DNA from: GCA-2688775 sp964524225
Lineage (GTDB): Archaea; Nanobdellota; Nanobdellia; Woesearchaeales; GW2011-AR4
NCBI GenBank assembly: GCA_964524225.1
Contig: CAZGEW010000032.1
Location: 1 to 16,225, forward strand
Length of the DNA stretch: 16,225 nucleotides
Direction of reading: 5' to 3'
In this document: piece after piece, positions 5,777 through 12,975 of the stretch
How the letters are laid out: the number at the start of each line of letters is the position of its first letter
How positions within the stretch are numbered: the stretch's first letter is position 1
Notes under the pieces: model-generated
Databases searched by the model: none
Seen by the model: the letters and a program-made list of their open reading frames with translations, nothing else
What the model was told of the DNA's origin: nothing
Program-made: the position numbers and the translations under genes

Positions 5777-7764
5777 ATGTGCGGTATAATCGGTGTTGTA
5801 TCAAACAATAATGTTAGTGAAAAACTCTTTAATGGATTATCTAATCTTGAGTACAGAGGCTATGATTCTGTTGGTATGTGTCTTATTGTAAATAATAAAC
5901 TAAACCTTAAAAAAGGGGTTGGCAAATTAGAAGAAGTTCATAAGAAGGTTGATTTCTTGAAATTGCGCGGCAGTATAGGGATTGGGCATTGTAGATGGAG
6001 CACACATGGGGGCGTGACTGAAAAAAATGCTCATCCGCATGTAGATTGCAAAAATAAAATTAGCGTTGTACACAATGGTATTATTGAAAATTATTCTAAG
6101 CTAAAAGAAGAGTTAGTGAAGAAAGGTCATAGGTTTTATTCTCAAACTGATACAGAGGTGATAGCACACCTAATTGAAGACAATTTAGATAGCATGAGTA
6201 TAGAACAAGCAGTTAGAGTATCATTAAAAAAAATAGAAGGTAGCTATGCCTTAGGTGTACTATATGCTGATGAGCCAAATAAGCTCATTGCTGCAAGAAA
6301 TGAAAGTCCTTTGATAATTGGAATAGGTAATAATGAGAATTTTATAGCCTCTGATGTTCCTTCTATCTTAGGTTATACAGACCAAGTGATATATCTTGAT
6401 GACAAAGAAATAGCAGTTTTAACTAATAAAAGCTTTAGCATTTTTGACCTCGGCGGCAATAAAAAAAGTAAAAGAATACACAAAATAAATTGGAGTGCTG
6501 AAGCAGCACAAAAAGGCGGTTACAAGCATTTCATGCTCAAAGAAATCTATGATCAGCCACAGGCTATTGCAAACACATTAAATGAAAGGATAAGTAATGG
6601 TGACATCGTTTTCGAAAAAGAATTTGGATTAACGAGTAATTATTTAAAAAATATAAGCAGAATAGTCATAGTTGCATGTGGGACTTCATGGCATGCTGGA
6701 TTAGTTGGGGAATTTATGTTTGAGGAGCTTGCAAAAATACCAACAGAAGTAGAGTATGCCTCTGAATTTAGATATAGGCATCCATTATTGGATAGGGATA
6801 CGTTAGTTATTGCAATTTCTCAATCTGGCGAAACAGCTGATACAATTGCTGCTTTGAAAGAAGCAAAAAAATATGGCATAAAAACATTGTCAATATGTAA
6901 TGTAATGGGTAGCTCAATTACAAGGATTTCAGATGGAACTATTTATACAAGAGCTGGTCCTGAGATTGGAGTTGCATCAACAAAAGCATTTACCGCACAG
7001 CTTGCTGTATTGTATTTGTTGACCATTTTATTAACAAAAATGAGAAAAACATTGAATAAAAAACAAATAAGGGATATGATAAATGGAATTAGAAAAATTC
7101 CATTGCAGTTGCAGTCTGTTTTAGATGAAGACGATGAAATTCTAAAATGTGCTGAGCTTTATTATCACAAGCAGAATTCTATTTACCTTGGTAGGGGTGT
7201 TAATTTCCCGATTGCTTTAGAAGGAGCTTTAAAATTAAAAGAGGTTAGCTACATTCATGCAGAAGGCTATCCTGCAGCAGAGATGAAGCATGGACCTATT
7301 GCATTAATTGATAAAAATATGCCTATAGTTTTTATTGTGCCACATGATGTTTATACCTATAAAAAGGTTTTAGGAAATATAGAGGAAGTAAAGGCAAGAG
7401 GGGGTATTATTATAGCAATTGCAACAGAAGGTGATAATGATGTACCAAAAATTGTTAAACATACTATCTTTATACCAAAGACATTATACACTTTAAGCTC
7501 TATCTTAGCTATAGTGCCATTGCAATTGTTGGCTTATTATATTGCGGATAAGCTTGGAAGGGATTGCGATCGTCCCAGGCATTTGGCAAAATCNNNNNNN
7601 NNNNNNNNNNNNNNNNNNNNNNNNNNNNNNNNNNNNNNNNNNNNNNNNNNNNNNNNNNNNNNNNNNNNNNNNNNNNNNNNNNNNNNNNNNNNNATATTGC
7701 GGATAAGCTTGGAAGGGATTGCGATCGTCCCAGGCATTTGGCAAAATCAGTAGTTGTTGAGTAG
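5777..7764 (+). CDS. glmS: Glutamine--fructose-6-phosphate aminotransferase (interrupted by a scaffolding artefact)
   Basis: GlmS makes glucosamine-6-phosphate from fructose-6-phosphate and glutamine, the first step to UDP-GlcNAc for surface glycans. The N-terminal glutaminase domain (about 2-230) has the catalytic Cys2 (MCGIIG), EYRGYDS (25-31), the Arg73 region CRWSTHGG (72-79), HNGIIENY (99-106) and SQTDTE (122-127). Two SIS sugar-isomerase domains follow: VACGTSWHAG (299-308) and AISQSGETADT (346-356) in the first, HAEGYPAAEMKHGP in the second. The frame as deposited runs out of register at the 100-N gap, giving a false end at 7753. Sequence before and after the gap repeats 55 bp exactly. 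Removing one copy plus the Ns leaves 1833 bp, or 610 residues, ending PRHLAKSVVVE with the catalytic Lys near the C-terminus and TAG at 7762-7764. That is the normal GlmS length and ending. Confidence 0.96.
7539..7593 (+). repeat. 55-bp duplicated contig end, copy 1
   Basis: Identical over all 55 bases to 7694-7748 and directly before the Ns. The length and exact identity point to two contigs sharing an assembler k-mer overlap that the scaffolder failed to merge. Confidence 0.95.
7594..7693. other. Scaffold gap (100 N), probably false
   Basis: One hundred Ns is a placeholder length. Because the flanks are the same 55 bp and the merged frame is a complete GlmS, the true gap is most likely minus 55 bp, that is, no missing sequence. 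Confidence 0.93.
7694..7748 (+). repeat. 55-bp duplicated contig end, copy 2
   Basis: Second copy of 7539-7593. It continues in the correct GlmS frame to the true stop at 7762-7764. Confidence 0.95.
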
Positions 7765-7765
7765 T

Positions 7766-8005
7766 CTATAAAATATGTATTTTAGTCGATGCTAGTTTTT
7801 CGAATATTTCTGCTACTGTGCTCCCATATACAAACCTGAAAGATAACTGTCCTTTAAGGCTTGTTATAAGTTTTCGGTCAATTAAATTTAAACCTAAAAC
7901 AAAATCATATGATTCTAAAGAATTTAATCTTATATTTATTTCTCTATAATCTTCTGGTAGAATAATCAGCTCTAATTCACCAACTAGCACTCTTTGCAAT
8001 AGCAT
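7766..8005 (-). CDS. Truncated paralogue of the C-terminal domain of the neighbouring coiled-coil protein
   Basis: The 79 residues match the last ~85 residues of the 525-residue protein upstream. SYDFVLGLNLID, KLITSL, GQLSFRFVYG and TVAEIFEKLA are nearly identical; the first ~35 residues are related but clearly diverged. Similarity carries on upstream of the ATG at 8005 (P-N-D-S-S-I-M) before an in-frame stop near 8062, so the coding fragment has lost its start and its coiled coil. The ATG at 8005 has no clear TATA box at the usual distance. It is either a decayed gene fragment or a small stand-alone domain protein. It ends 1 bp from the true glmS stop, facing it. Function unknown. Confidence 0.5.
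   Translation of the reverse strand: MLLQRVLVGELELIILPEDYREINIRLNSLESYDFVLGLNLIDRKLITSLKGQLSFRFVYGSTVAEIFEKLASTKIHIL
7791..7908 (-). repeat. 118-bp direct repeat, copy 1 (in the truncated paralogue)
   Basis: Aligns without gaps to 8123-8240 at an offset of 332 bp, with 7 mismatches in 118 by hand count (about 94% identity). Similarity falls off sharply outside the block, which suggests recent duplication or gene conversion of this part only. Confidence 0.85.
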
Positions 8006-8079
8006 AATTGAAGAATCATTTGGTTCTCTATTTCCATATATGTTAATAGAGAAAAAAAGATATTTTTAAAGTTTTGGTG

Positions 8080-9657
8080 TTATATAGAATTATACGTTAT
8101 GGCAGATTGTATCTTAGGTAATGCTAGTTTTTCAAATATTTCTGCTACTGTGTCCCCATATACAAACCTAAAAGATAACTGTCCTTGAAGGCTTGTTATA
8201 AGTTTTTGGTCAATTAAATTTAAACCCAAAACAAAATCATAAGCAGTTAAATAAGCTACCCTTTTGTTTATTCCTCCAGAGTAGTTTGGTATGACAAGGT
8301 GCTCTAATTCTATGTCAAGCACATTTTTGAAAAATATTAACAATAAATCGATATTCGGTGTATCTGGAGTAATTAACATAGCTTTTCTTCCGTGATATTG
8401 TGTTAATCTGTAGGCTTCTGGAACAATTAGTGCAATTGCATCTTGATATGATAAATTAAGTCTTTGTCTTAGTTCATATACTTGTTTCCTTAATGTATAT
8501 ATCTCTTCGTCTTTTTTCTCAAAAAGTTTTTTGGAGTATTCAGTAGATGACGCATCTTTTTTTAATCCCTTAACCAATGCTCTATTTCTTATTTCGAGCT
8601 CACGAATTGTATTACTTAAACTTAAAGTAGTTGTTAGCTCTCTACCTAATTCTTCTTTTATACATTCATAAAGCTTCTCAAGTTCTTTACCTCTACTTCT
8701 TGATTGGGCTAATTGTTCTGTTGCTTTTGCTAATTCTACTACTGTTGCTTCTAATTTTTCATTTGTTGCCTGATGGAGCATCAGCAATTTCCCACTCTCA
8801 CTTTTTTCTTCAAGTAATTGTTGTGAATATAGTTCTACTCTCATTTCTATATCTTTATAAGCCTTCTCTAAACCTTGATTTTTTATCCTTTCTTGTTCTA
8901 TTCGCTTTAAATATACCCCCGTCTGAGTCTTTAAACCTTCTAGTTCTTTTCTTGTTTTTTCTAACTGCTTGTCTCGTTTTTTTAATTTTCTTTCAAGAGA
9001 AATTATTCTATCATAAGATTGGGCAATATATTTTGCAGATGCTTCTATATCAGAATCTTCTCTTAGTGCTAATAATAAACGATTTATATATCCTTCGGGA
9101 TGTACAAGAATTGTCCATACAAAACCCCAAAACTTCTCTTTTCCTTCTTCCGTTTTAATTTGATTTTTTCTATATCTGCCAAGATGACTTTTAAAATATC
9201 TTACTATCTTTCCAGCATCCTCATTCTGTACACTTCTTATTATCTTTCTAAATTTATAATTCGCAGATTCTATATAATCATTAATTTCTTTATACGTTTT
9301 AACATCAATTTTTGGTTTTTGTTCTACTTTTGGTTTTTTAAAAAGAGGAAACCTTACTTTTATTTCACCAGCATGTGGACCAACAACATTTTCATAACAA
9401 TCATATTTTAAGATTGTTTGTGCATCTTGCATAATTTCTGGAGGAATTTGGTCTTTCTGTAATGTTGCTCTTATCTCTACTGGTACTCTTGCAACTAATT
9501 CTAATAAGTTGTTATCTAAATTTGTAGGAAAAGTATACACTATTAATCTATTTAATATCTCAGCAAGTTGCTCTGGTTTTAGAAATTTGCTTACATTGCT
9601 TTGAATTCTAATAATTTCCTCTAAAGGCAAATCCCCCATATCCTTAATAGTTTTCAC
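8080..9657 (-). CDS. Coiled-coil protein of unknown function with N- and C-terminal globular domains
   Basis: I do not recognise this 525-residue protein. An N-terminal helical region (about 1-105) contains LKPEQLAEILNRLIVYTFPT. A second helical part (about 115-205) contains an aromatic stretch EKFWGFVWTILVHPEGYINR. Residues about 211-403 are a long charged coiled coil, rich in Glu, Lys, Leu and Gln. A compact C-terminal domain (404-525) includes HGRKAMLITPDTPNIDLLL and the block duplicated in the next gene. There is no signal peptide or membrane segment, so it is likely cytoplasmic. The given start is GTG at 9657. An ATG six codons later (9639) lies about 28 bp from a TATA-like box at 9664-9674, the spacing seen at other genes here, and may be the real start. 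The neighbours give no functional hint. Confidence 0.8.
   Translation of the reverse strand: MKTIKDMGDLPLEEIIRIQSNVSKFLKPEQLAEILNRLIVYTFPTNLDNNLLELVARVPVEIRATLQKDQIPPEIMQDAQTILKYDCYENVVGPHAGEIKVRFPLFKKPKVEQKPKIDVKTYKEINDYIESANYKFRKIIRSVQNEDAGKIVRYFKSHLGRYRKNQIKTEEGKEKFWGFVWTILVHPEGYINRLLLALREDSDIEASAKYIAQSYDRIISLERKLKKRDKQLEKTRKELEGLKTQTGVYLKRIEQERIKNQGLEKAYKDIEMRVELYSQQLLEEKSESGKLLMLHQATNEKLEATVVELAKATEQLAQSRSRGKELEKLYECIKEELGRELTTTLSLSNTIRELEIRNRALVKGLKKDASSTEYSKKLFEKKDEEIYTLRKQVYELRQRLNLSYQDAIALIVPEAYRLTQYHGRKAMLITPDTPNIDLLLIFFKNVLDIELEHLVIPNYSGGINKRVAYLTAYDFVLGLNLIDQKLITSLQGQLSFRFVYGDTVAEIFEKLALPKIQSAITYNSI
8123..8240 (-). repeat. 118-bp direct repeat, copy 2 (in the full-length gene)
   Basis: Partner of 7791-7908. 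It encodes residues about 473-511 of the coiled-coil protein. Confidence 0.85.
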
Positions 9658-9663
9658 TTACAG

Positions 9664-9674
9664 TATAAAAATAT
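9664..9674 (-). promoter_or_regulatory. TATA-like box of the coiled-coil protein gene
   Basis: ATATTTTTATA on the minus strand, centred about 28 bp before the ATG at 9639 but only about 10 bp before the GTG at 9657. If real, it favours the ATG start. Confidence 0.4.
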
Positions 9675-9682
9675 TTTTTAAT

Positions 9683-9730
9683 TTTTAGAAAAGGACATTA
9701 GTTATTGGGCATTTGTGCCCTTTTCTAAAA
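9683..9730. terminator. Nested hairpin, terminator-like
   Basis: TTTTAGAAAAGG (9683-9694) pairs perfectly with 9719-9730. Inside it GGGCA (9707-9711) pairs with TGCCC (9716-9720) around a 4-nt loop. The two stems share bases 9719-9720, so they are alternative or coaxial folds. It lies downstream of the rhodanese/MBL gene on minus and upstream of the coiled-coil gene. Confidence 0.5.
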
Positions 9731-9734
9731 TATT

Positions 9735-9772
9735 AAAAGACACAATAAATTGACCTAAAATTTGTGTCTTTT
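9735..9772. terminator. Second terminator-like hairpin after the rhodanese/MBL gene
   Basis: AAAAGACACAA (9735-9745) pairs perfectly with 9762-9772 around a 16-nt loop, 26 bp past the stop of the rhodanese/MBL gene. A/T-closed ends make it look like a terminator in either direction. Confidence 0.5.
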
Positions 9773-9798
9773 ACTATTTAATGAATATAATAAAGAGT

Positions 9799-10905
9799 TT
9801 ATTTAGAAGCGCATCTATTAGGCCCAAATTCAAGTTGCTCAGCCATTTGCCTTGGCAATTGCATAAAGTTTCTATTTATGTTTTTTATTTGCTCATAATT
9901 TGGCGGTGTCATTGGAAGATTGTTAAATACATATTTTACAAATTCTTGTTCTGAATTTATTTTTAATATTTTATTGTTATCAAATAAATAATTTAGTTTT
10001 TCGCAAAGTGGTAATTTCTCATAATTAATAAAATGTGCAGGTAACACAATTAAATTTGGATTTAGTTGTCTTACTTTGTCTAAAGTCTTAAAGAGTGTTT
10101 TTGCACCTTTTTCTATTTCTTGTTTATCTCTTCCTAAGTCTGGTCTGCCAATGCCATCTAAAAACAAAGTATCACCTGTTAAAAGAGCTTTGTCATTAAC
10201 AAGTAAGCATATACTTCCATCTGTATGGCCTGGAGTTTTTATTATTTTAATCAAATTATTTCCAATTTTGAGTTCATTAATATTATTTAAATCAATAAAA
10301 TCAACTTTCGCCTTTAGATCAATTCCAGAAACATAATATTTTGTTTTGGTTAATTCTGTTAATGTTTTTGCTCCTGACAAATGGTCTGCATGCACATGAG
10401 TTTCTATTACTCCATTGATTTTAAATCCAATCTCTTTTGCAAACTTAACATATTCCTCAACAAATTGGGATGGATCAATAATAAAGCATTCTTTTGCTGA
10501 GTTTGAGCCGATTAAATATGATAAGCATCCTTTACCAATTCTTATTATCTGCTTTATCAATAAATCACTTTCATTTATCACATCAACAGCTTGATGTAAT
10601 GAGTTCCAACCTATCATACCCTTCTCAAGAACTAAAGTGGAGTACCCCATTGACTCGAGAAGCATAGAAGCGTTTTGTGATGTGACTCCTGCATTACAAA
10701 CTGTCACTATTTTTTTATCTTTTGGTAGTTTGCTTAATTTTTGCTTTAGTGTTTCAAAATTGCCTTCCCAAATATCATTATAAACATCAATATTTTCAGC
10801 TCCTTTTATATGCCAATCATTAAAGCTGTCTTTTTCTCTTATATCAAGTACTAAGGTGGATTTGTCGTTATTTTTTGCTAGCTCTTTGGCTGTTATCGAT
10901 TGCAT
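9799..10905 (-). CDS. Rhodanese--metallo-beta-lactamase fusion (persulfide dioxygenase-like)
   Basis: The 368-residue protein joins a rhodanese domain (about 1-102) to a glyoxalase-II/ETHE1-type metallo-beta-lactamase domain (about 112-368). In the rhodanese part VLDIREKDSF is followed by the active-site loop VCNAGVTS with the persulfide-carrying Cys70. The hydrolase part has HVHADH (170-175), PGHTDGS (225-231) with His227, TGDTLF (243-248) with Asp245, GRPDLGR and His291 in PAHF, the full metal-ligand set. The late PPNYEQIKNIN motif is typical of persulfide dioxygenases rather than glyoxalase II. Expected roles are oxidation of glutathione- or other low-molecular-weight persulfides to sulfite and sulfur transfer by the rhodanese part. 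In well-studied fusions the rhodanese domain is C-terminal; here it is N-terminal. A TATA-like box near 10963-10975 would give a short leader. Cytoplasmic. Confidence 0.88.
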   Translation of the reverse strand: MQSITAKELAKNNDKSTLVLDIREKDSFNDWHIKGAENIDVYNDIWEGNFETLKQKLSKLPKDKKIVTVCNAGVTSQNASMLLESMGYSTLVLEKGMIGWNSLHQAVDVINESDLLIKQIIRIGKGCLSYLIGSNSAKECFIIDPSQFVEEYVKFAKEIGFKINGVIETHVHADHLSGAKTLTELTKTKYYVSGIDLKAKVDFIDLNNINELKIGNNLIKIIKTPGHTDGSICLLVNDKALLTGDTLFLDGIGRPDLGRDKQEIEKGAKTLFKTLDKVRQLNPNLIVLPAHFINYEKLPLCEKLNYLFDNNKILKINSEQEFVKYVFNNLPMTPPNYEQIKNINRNFMQLPRQMAEQLEFGPNRCASK

Positions 10906-10979
10906 TTTTATTTCCTATATTCATTTGTTTTATGATTTTTAAGTGTAATCTGATTGCTTAACTATATCTATATAAAAAG

Positions 10980-11009
10980 GGTAGAATTCTGGGTTTTATT
11001 AAGGTATTG
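10980..11009 (-). repeat. 30-bp direct repeat flanking the toxin-antitoxin pair, copy 1
   Basis: The first 23 bases are identical to 11817-11839, and 27 or 28 of 30 match overall. On minus it reads TTAATAAAACCCAGAATTCT followed by ACC and an A/T-rich run. It lies between the antitoxin stop and the promoter of the rhodanese/MBL gene. A 13-bp AAATTTGTTTGAA also occurs near both copies (11025-11037 and 11782-11794). Confidence 0.8.
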
Positions 11010-11073
11010 ATTATGAAAAAGTTGAAATTTGTTTGAATATTGATAAATTAATACAATATAGGGTTCAATTAAC

Positions 11074-11406
11074 TTAAGGTTTTAAGATAATAGAAACTTT
11101 ATTAGCGGATTCTAATTTCATATCCACTAACTTGCCTTCATCCTTAATACCTTCAAATTCGATAATTTCATTAGGTATTGTGGCAGAAAAACTATTGCCT
11201 ACTTTTCTTAGTTTTACTTTAAATTGCTTCTGTTTCAACTTATTAAACTTTAAATATTCATTAGCATCTAATGGGTGGTGCCATATTTTACCACATTTTT
11301 TACATTCCCAAGTCCTAATCTTAACACCATCTTTAATAATTTGGCCTTTTATACTTTTTTTATTACAACCCTTGCATAAAATATCGTTTTCGTAAATGTC
11401 TTTCAT
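11074..11406 (-). CDS. Zinc-ribbon/AbrB-type antitoxin-like DNA-binding protein
   Basis: This 110-residue protein has an N-terminal zinc ribbon with two Cys pairs (C11-x2-C14 and C35-x2-C38) and a C-terminal SpoVT/AbrB-like swapped-hairpin domain (about 62-108). The latter is marked by KVKLRKVGNSFSATIPNEII. AbrB/MazE-type domains bind palindromic operators as dimers and are common antitoxin folds. It follows the DUF4258-like gene by 2 bp and has an excellent Shine-Dalgarno sequence, so it should be made at a high level from the same mRNA. The order is toxin first, antitoxin second. The likely role is neutralising the partner and repressing the shared promoter. A stand-alone regulator is the alternative. 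Confidence 0.72.
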   Translation of the reverse strand: MKDIYENDILCKGCNKKSIKGQIIKDGVKIRTWECKKCGKIWHHPLDANEYLKFNKLKQKQFKVKLRKVGNSFSATIPNEIIEFEGIKDEGKLVDMKLESANKVSIILKP

Positions 11407-11408
11407 TT

Positions 11409-11708
11409 TTACCTCCTAGTAAATTTTCCAACATGAATTATTTCCCAGCAGTCTTTGCCTTCAAATTCTATAAAGCCTCTTTGAACAACAACTTTTATTG
11501 TTTTATTGCCCTTGTCAATGCACTTTTCTAAAACACCCTTTCTTCTCTTGCTTCTTGAACAATCATAACCTTCTTCTAATATTTCTGTTACATCATCCAA
11601 GTCCATTTCATGCTTAATTAATTCGTCAAGTACGTTTTTCTGCCCTCTTCTAGTCTGTACGGTTATTATTGGTAATCCTTGGTAAGTTGGGCCAGACAAA
11701 GTAATCAC
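11409..11708 (-). CDS. DUF4258-like putative toxin
   Basis: Residues about 24-97 show the DUF4258/RelE-like layout: a helix NVLDELIKHEMDLDDVTEIL, a basic turn SRSKRRKG, then strands KTIKVVVQRGFI and CWEIIHVGKF. Small proteins of this type are usually paired with an antitoxin and are predicted RNA-targeting toxins; the basic S51-K57 patch would suit RNA. Four Cys residues are present (50, 63, 87 and none paired as a clear ribbon otherwise). The start is GTG at 11708. No upstream in-frame start exists before a stop, and the position fits the TATA box at 11738-11747. Its last codons AGG-AGG-TAA form the ribosome binding site of the antitoxin gene. The toxin assignment rests on weak similarity plus gene pairing. 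Confidence 0.6.
   Translation of the reverse strand: MITLSGPTYQGLPIITVQTRRGQKNVLDELIKHEMDLDDVTEILEEGYDCSRSKRRKGVLEKCIDKGNKTIKVVVQRGFIEFEGKDCWEIIHVGKFTRR
11411..11417 (-). promoter_or_regulatory. Strong Shine-Dalgarno site of the antitoxin, inside the toxin gene end
   Basis: AGGAGGT ends 4 nt before the antitoxin ATG at 11406. The same bases code for the last two Arg residues and start the TAA stop of the toxin. It is the clearest ribosome binding site in the window, so translation of the antitoxin is directly coupled to the toxin end. Confidence 0.75.
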
Positions 11709-11711
11709 ATC

Positions 11712-11734
11712 ATGTATACACTTTTAATGTATAC
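11712..11734 (-). promoter_or_regulatory. Paired operator-like repeats at the toxin-antitoxin promoter
   Basis: ATGTATAC occurs at 11712-11719 and again at 11727-11734, 15 bp apart. Each contains the perfect palindrome GTATAC, and the first is part of an 8-bp palindrome TGTATACA. They cover the predicted transcription start just before the GTG, where a bound AbrB-type dimer would block transcription. Confidence 0.5.
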
Positions 11735-11737
11735 TAA

Positions 11738-11747
11738 ATATATAAAT
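11738..11747 (-). promoter_or_regulatory. TATA box of the toxin-antitoxin pair
   Basis: ATTTATATAT on minus, centred about 34 bp before the GTG at 11708, giving a predicted leader of a few bases. The operator-like repeats lie directly downstream. Confidence 0.55.
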
Positions 11748-11816
11748 GTTTCTATTTTTGAATTTCTATGAAATCATTTTTAAATTTGTTTGAAGATTAA
11801 AGATTGTATAGAAAAA

Positions 11817-11846
11817 GGTAGAATTCTGGGTTTTATTAATGTGTTG
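11817..11846 (-). repeat. 30-bp direct repeat flanking the toxin-antitoxin pair, copy 2
   Basis: Partner of 10980-11009, same orientation, 837 bp away. It lies 10 bp past the stop of the Cys-rich surface protein gene. It is not a strong hairpin, so a simple terminator does not explain it, although AGAATTCT within it is palindromic. Confidence 0.8.
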
Positions 11847-11856
11847 GAATTTTGGT

Positions 11857-12834
11857 TTAAGATATACTAAAAGTATCGCTATCGTCAAAAATTGGATATA
11901 CTTTGGAAGTAGCTCTTATAGAGTAATCTGAGCCAGTTGGTATGTCCAAAGGTATTGTCCAATATACAAAAGGAAAGTCACTTTCATAATCCCCAATATT
12001 CATAAACGCACTTCCTCCTTTAAGAAGCTTAATATTTGCTGCTTCGCTTTCCAGACCATAAACGTCCCAAAGTATCCATATCTGTTCGCCTCTTTTATAA
12101 CCAAGAGCAGATAAATGAGGGTTTACTTGAATTCCTTTACAATCAGATGTGTCAATTTTTTTACAATTTGGAGAACACTTTAACTCACCTACTTGGAAAT
12201 CATCATCGTAATCAGCACAATCTTTATATTTACCAAAATTAGAACCATCACATTCTTCCCCACCGTCTATTATTTGGTTACCGCAAACAGGTACAGTTTT
12301 TGAGCAAGCTCCATCATAACAACCATAGGGACATTTTATATCTTTATAAGCAACGGTTTTTTTATCTTTACAATAGGCTTCCTTTAAAATGTCTCCTTCA
12401 CAAGTATCATAGTAACCCATAGTCGGATTTTTAGAATAACCTCGACTATAACAGCGAGTGGAATAACACCAACAACCAAAGGGATAACCTCCATATGTAC
12501 CACACACTTTATTAAAATTCTCAGAGAGACTCACACACTGACCATCGTGGTGTACATCACAAACAAGGTCTTGTCCCTTAACAGGTTCGTAATTAGGTGC
12601 AGTTGCATAAATCGCTACTGTGGATTTTAAACCGCCATCTCCATCTACACAACGGCTAATTGGACTTCCTTTTCCACTAGCAGCCCCTCCAACCAAATCT
12701 TCTTCAGCTATGCCAATAGAATCACTTAAAACAGCACTCTTATTTATCTGAAAAATACCAAGAGCAATGCCAACAATAGCTACTATTGCTACAATAGAAA
12801 TGATTACAATGCTTTTGTCTTTTGCTTCGTTCAT
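11857..12834 (-). CDS. Membrane-anchored Cys-rich surface protein with Kre9/KNH-like C-terminal domain
   Basis: The 325-residue protein has an N-terminal membrane anchor (about 9-28) with the rest outside. A short linker holds E-E-D-L-V-G-G-A-A-S (44-53), a motif also found in the 14946-16025 protein. A Cys-rich region follows (62-177), with CVDGDGG at its start and LKEAYC, then CYDGAC at its end. Next is a CGNQIIDGGEECDG repeat of the DUF4215-like kind (184-197), and last a beta-sandwich (about 236-325). The sandwich has GEQIWILWD, NIKLLKGG, VYWTIP, YSIRATS and a closing DSDTFSI, as in the Kre9/KNH (Ser-Thr-rich anchored) family. Many Cys suggest extracellular disulfides. It is probably involved in cell surface structure or attachment; no enzyme motif is seen. 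A TATA box at 12885-12896 gives a leader of about 30 nt. Confidence 0.75.
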   Translation of the reverse strand: MNEAKDKSIVIISIVAIVAIVGIALGIFQINKSAVLSDSIGIAEEDLVGGAASGKGSPISRCVDGDGGLKSTVAIYATAPNYEPVKGQDLVCDVHHDGQCVSLSENFNKVCGTYGGYPFGCWCYSTRCYSRGYSKNPTMGYYDTCEGDILKEAYCKDKKTVAYKDIKCPYGCYDGACSKTVPVCGNQIIDGGEECDGSNFGKYKDCADYDDDFQVGELKCSPNCKKIDTSDCKGIQVNPHLSALGYKRGEQIWILWDVYGLESEAANIKLLKGGSAFMNIGDYESDFPFVYWTIPLDIPTGSDYSIRATSKVYPIFDDSDTFSIS

Positions 12835-12975
12835 TTCACTTATTTTTTACAAAAAGCTAGTAGTATTTAATTCCCTTGAAATAGTAATATATAAAGTTTT
12901 TGTTTTTTTAAAATTATGACTTGTTGGTAGTAAAAAACGAAAGATTTATATAGTTGTAATTTATATTATTGTATT
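12835..12975. promoter_or_regulatory. Divergent promoter region
   Basis: The 141-bp gap has CTTTATATATTA on minus at 12885-12896 for the Cys-rich protein. On plus, ATTTATATAG at 12944-12953 is centred about 28 bp before the ATG at 12976, which fits a leaderless mRNA. Nothing else is visible. Confidence 0.6.

Noticed and set aside
7505..7764. Several open frames running through the 100-N gap
   Set aside because: They exist only because Ns are translated as unknown residues and the 55-bp repeat appears twice; only the merged GlmS frame makes sense.
8631..9411. Plus-strand open frames opposite the coiled-coil gene
   Set aside because: Extremely Leu/Phe/Ile-rich translations, the mirror of Lys/Glu codons in a coiled coil, with no domain or start signals.
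12036..12242. Plus-strand 68-codon frame opposite the Cys-rich surface protein
   Set aside because: Antisense to a well-supported gene, without promoter or motif.
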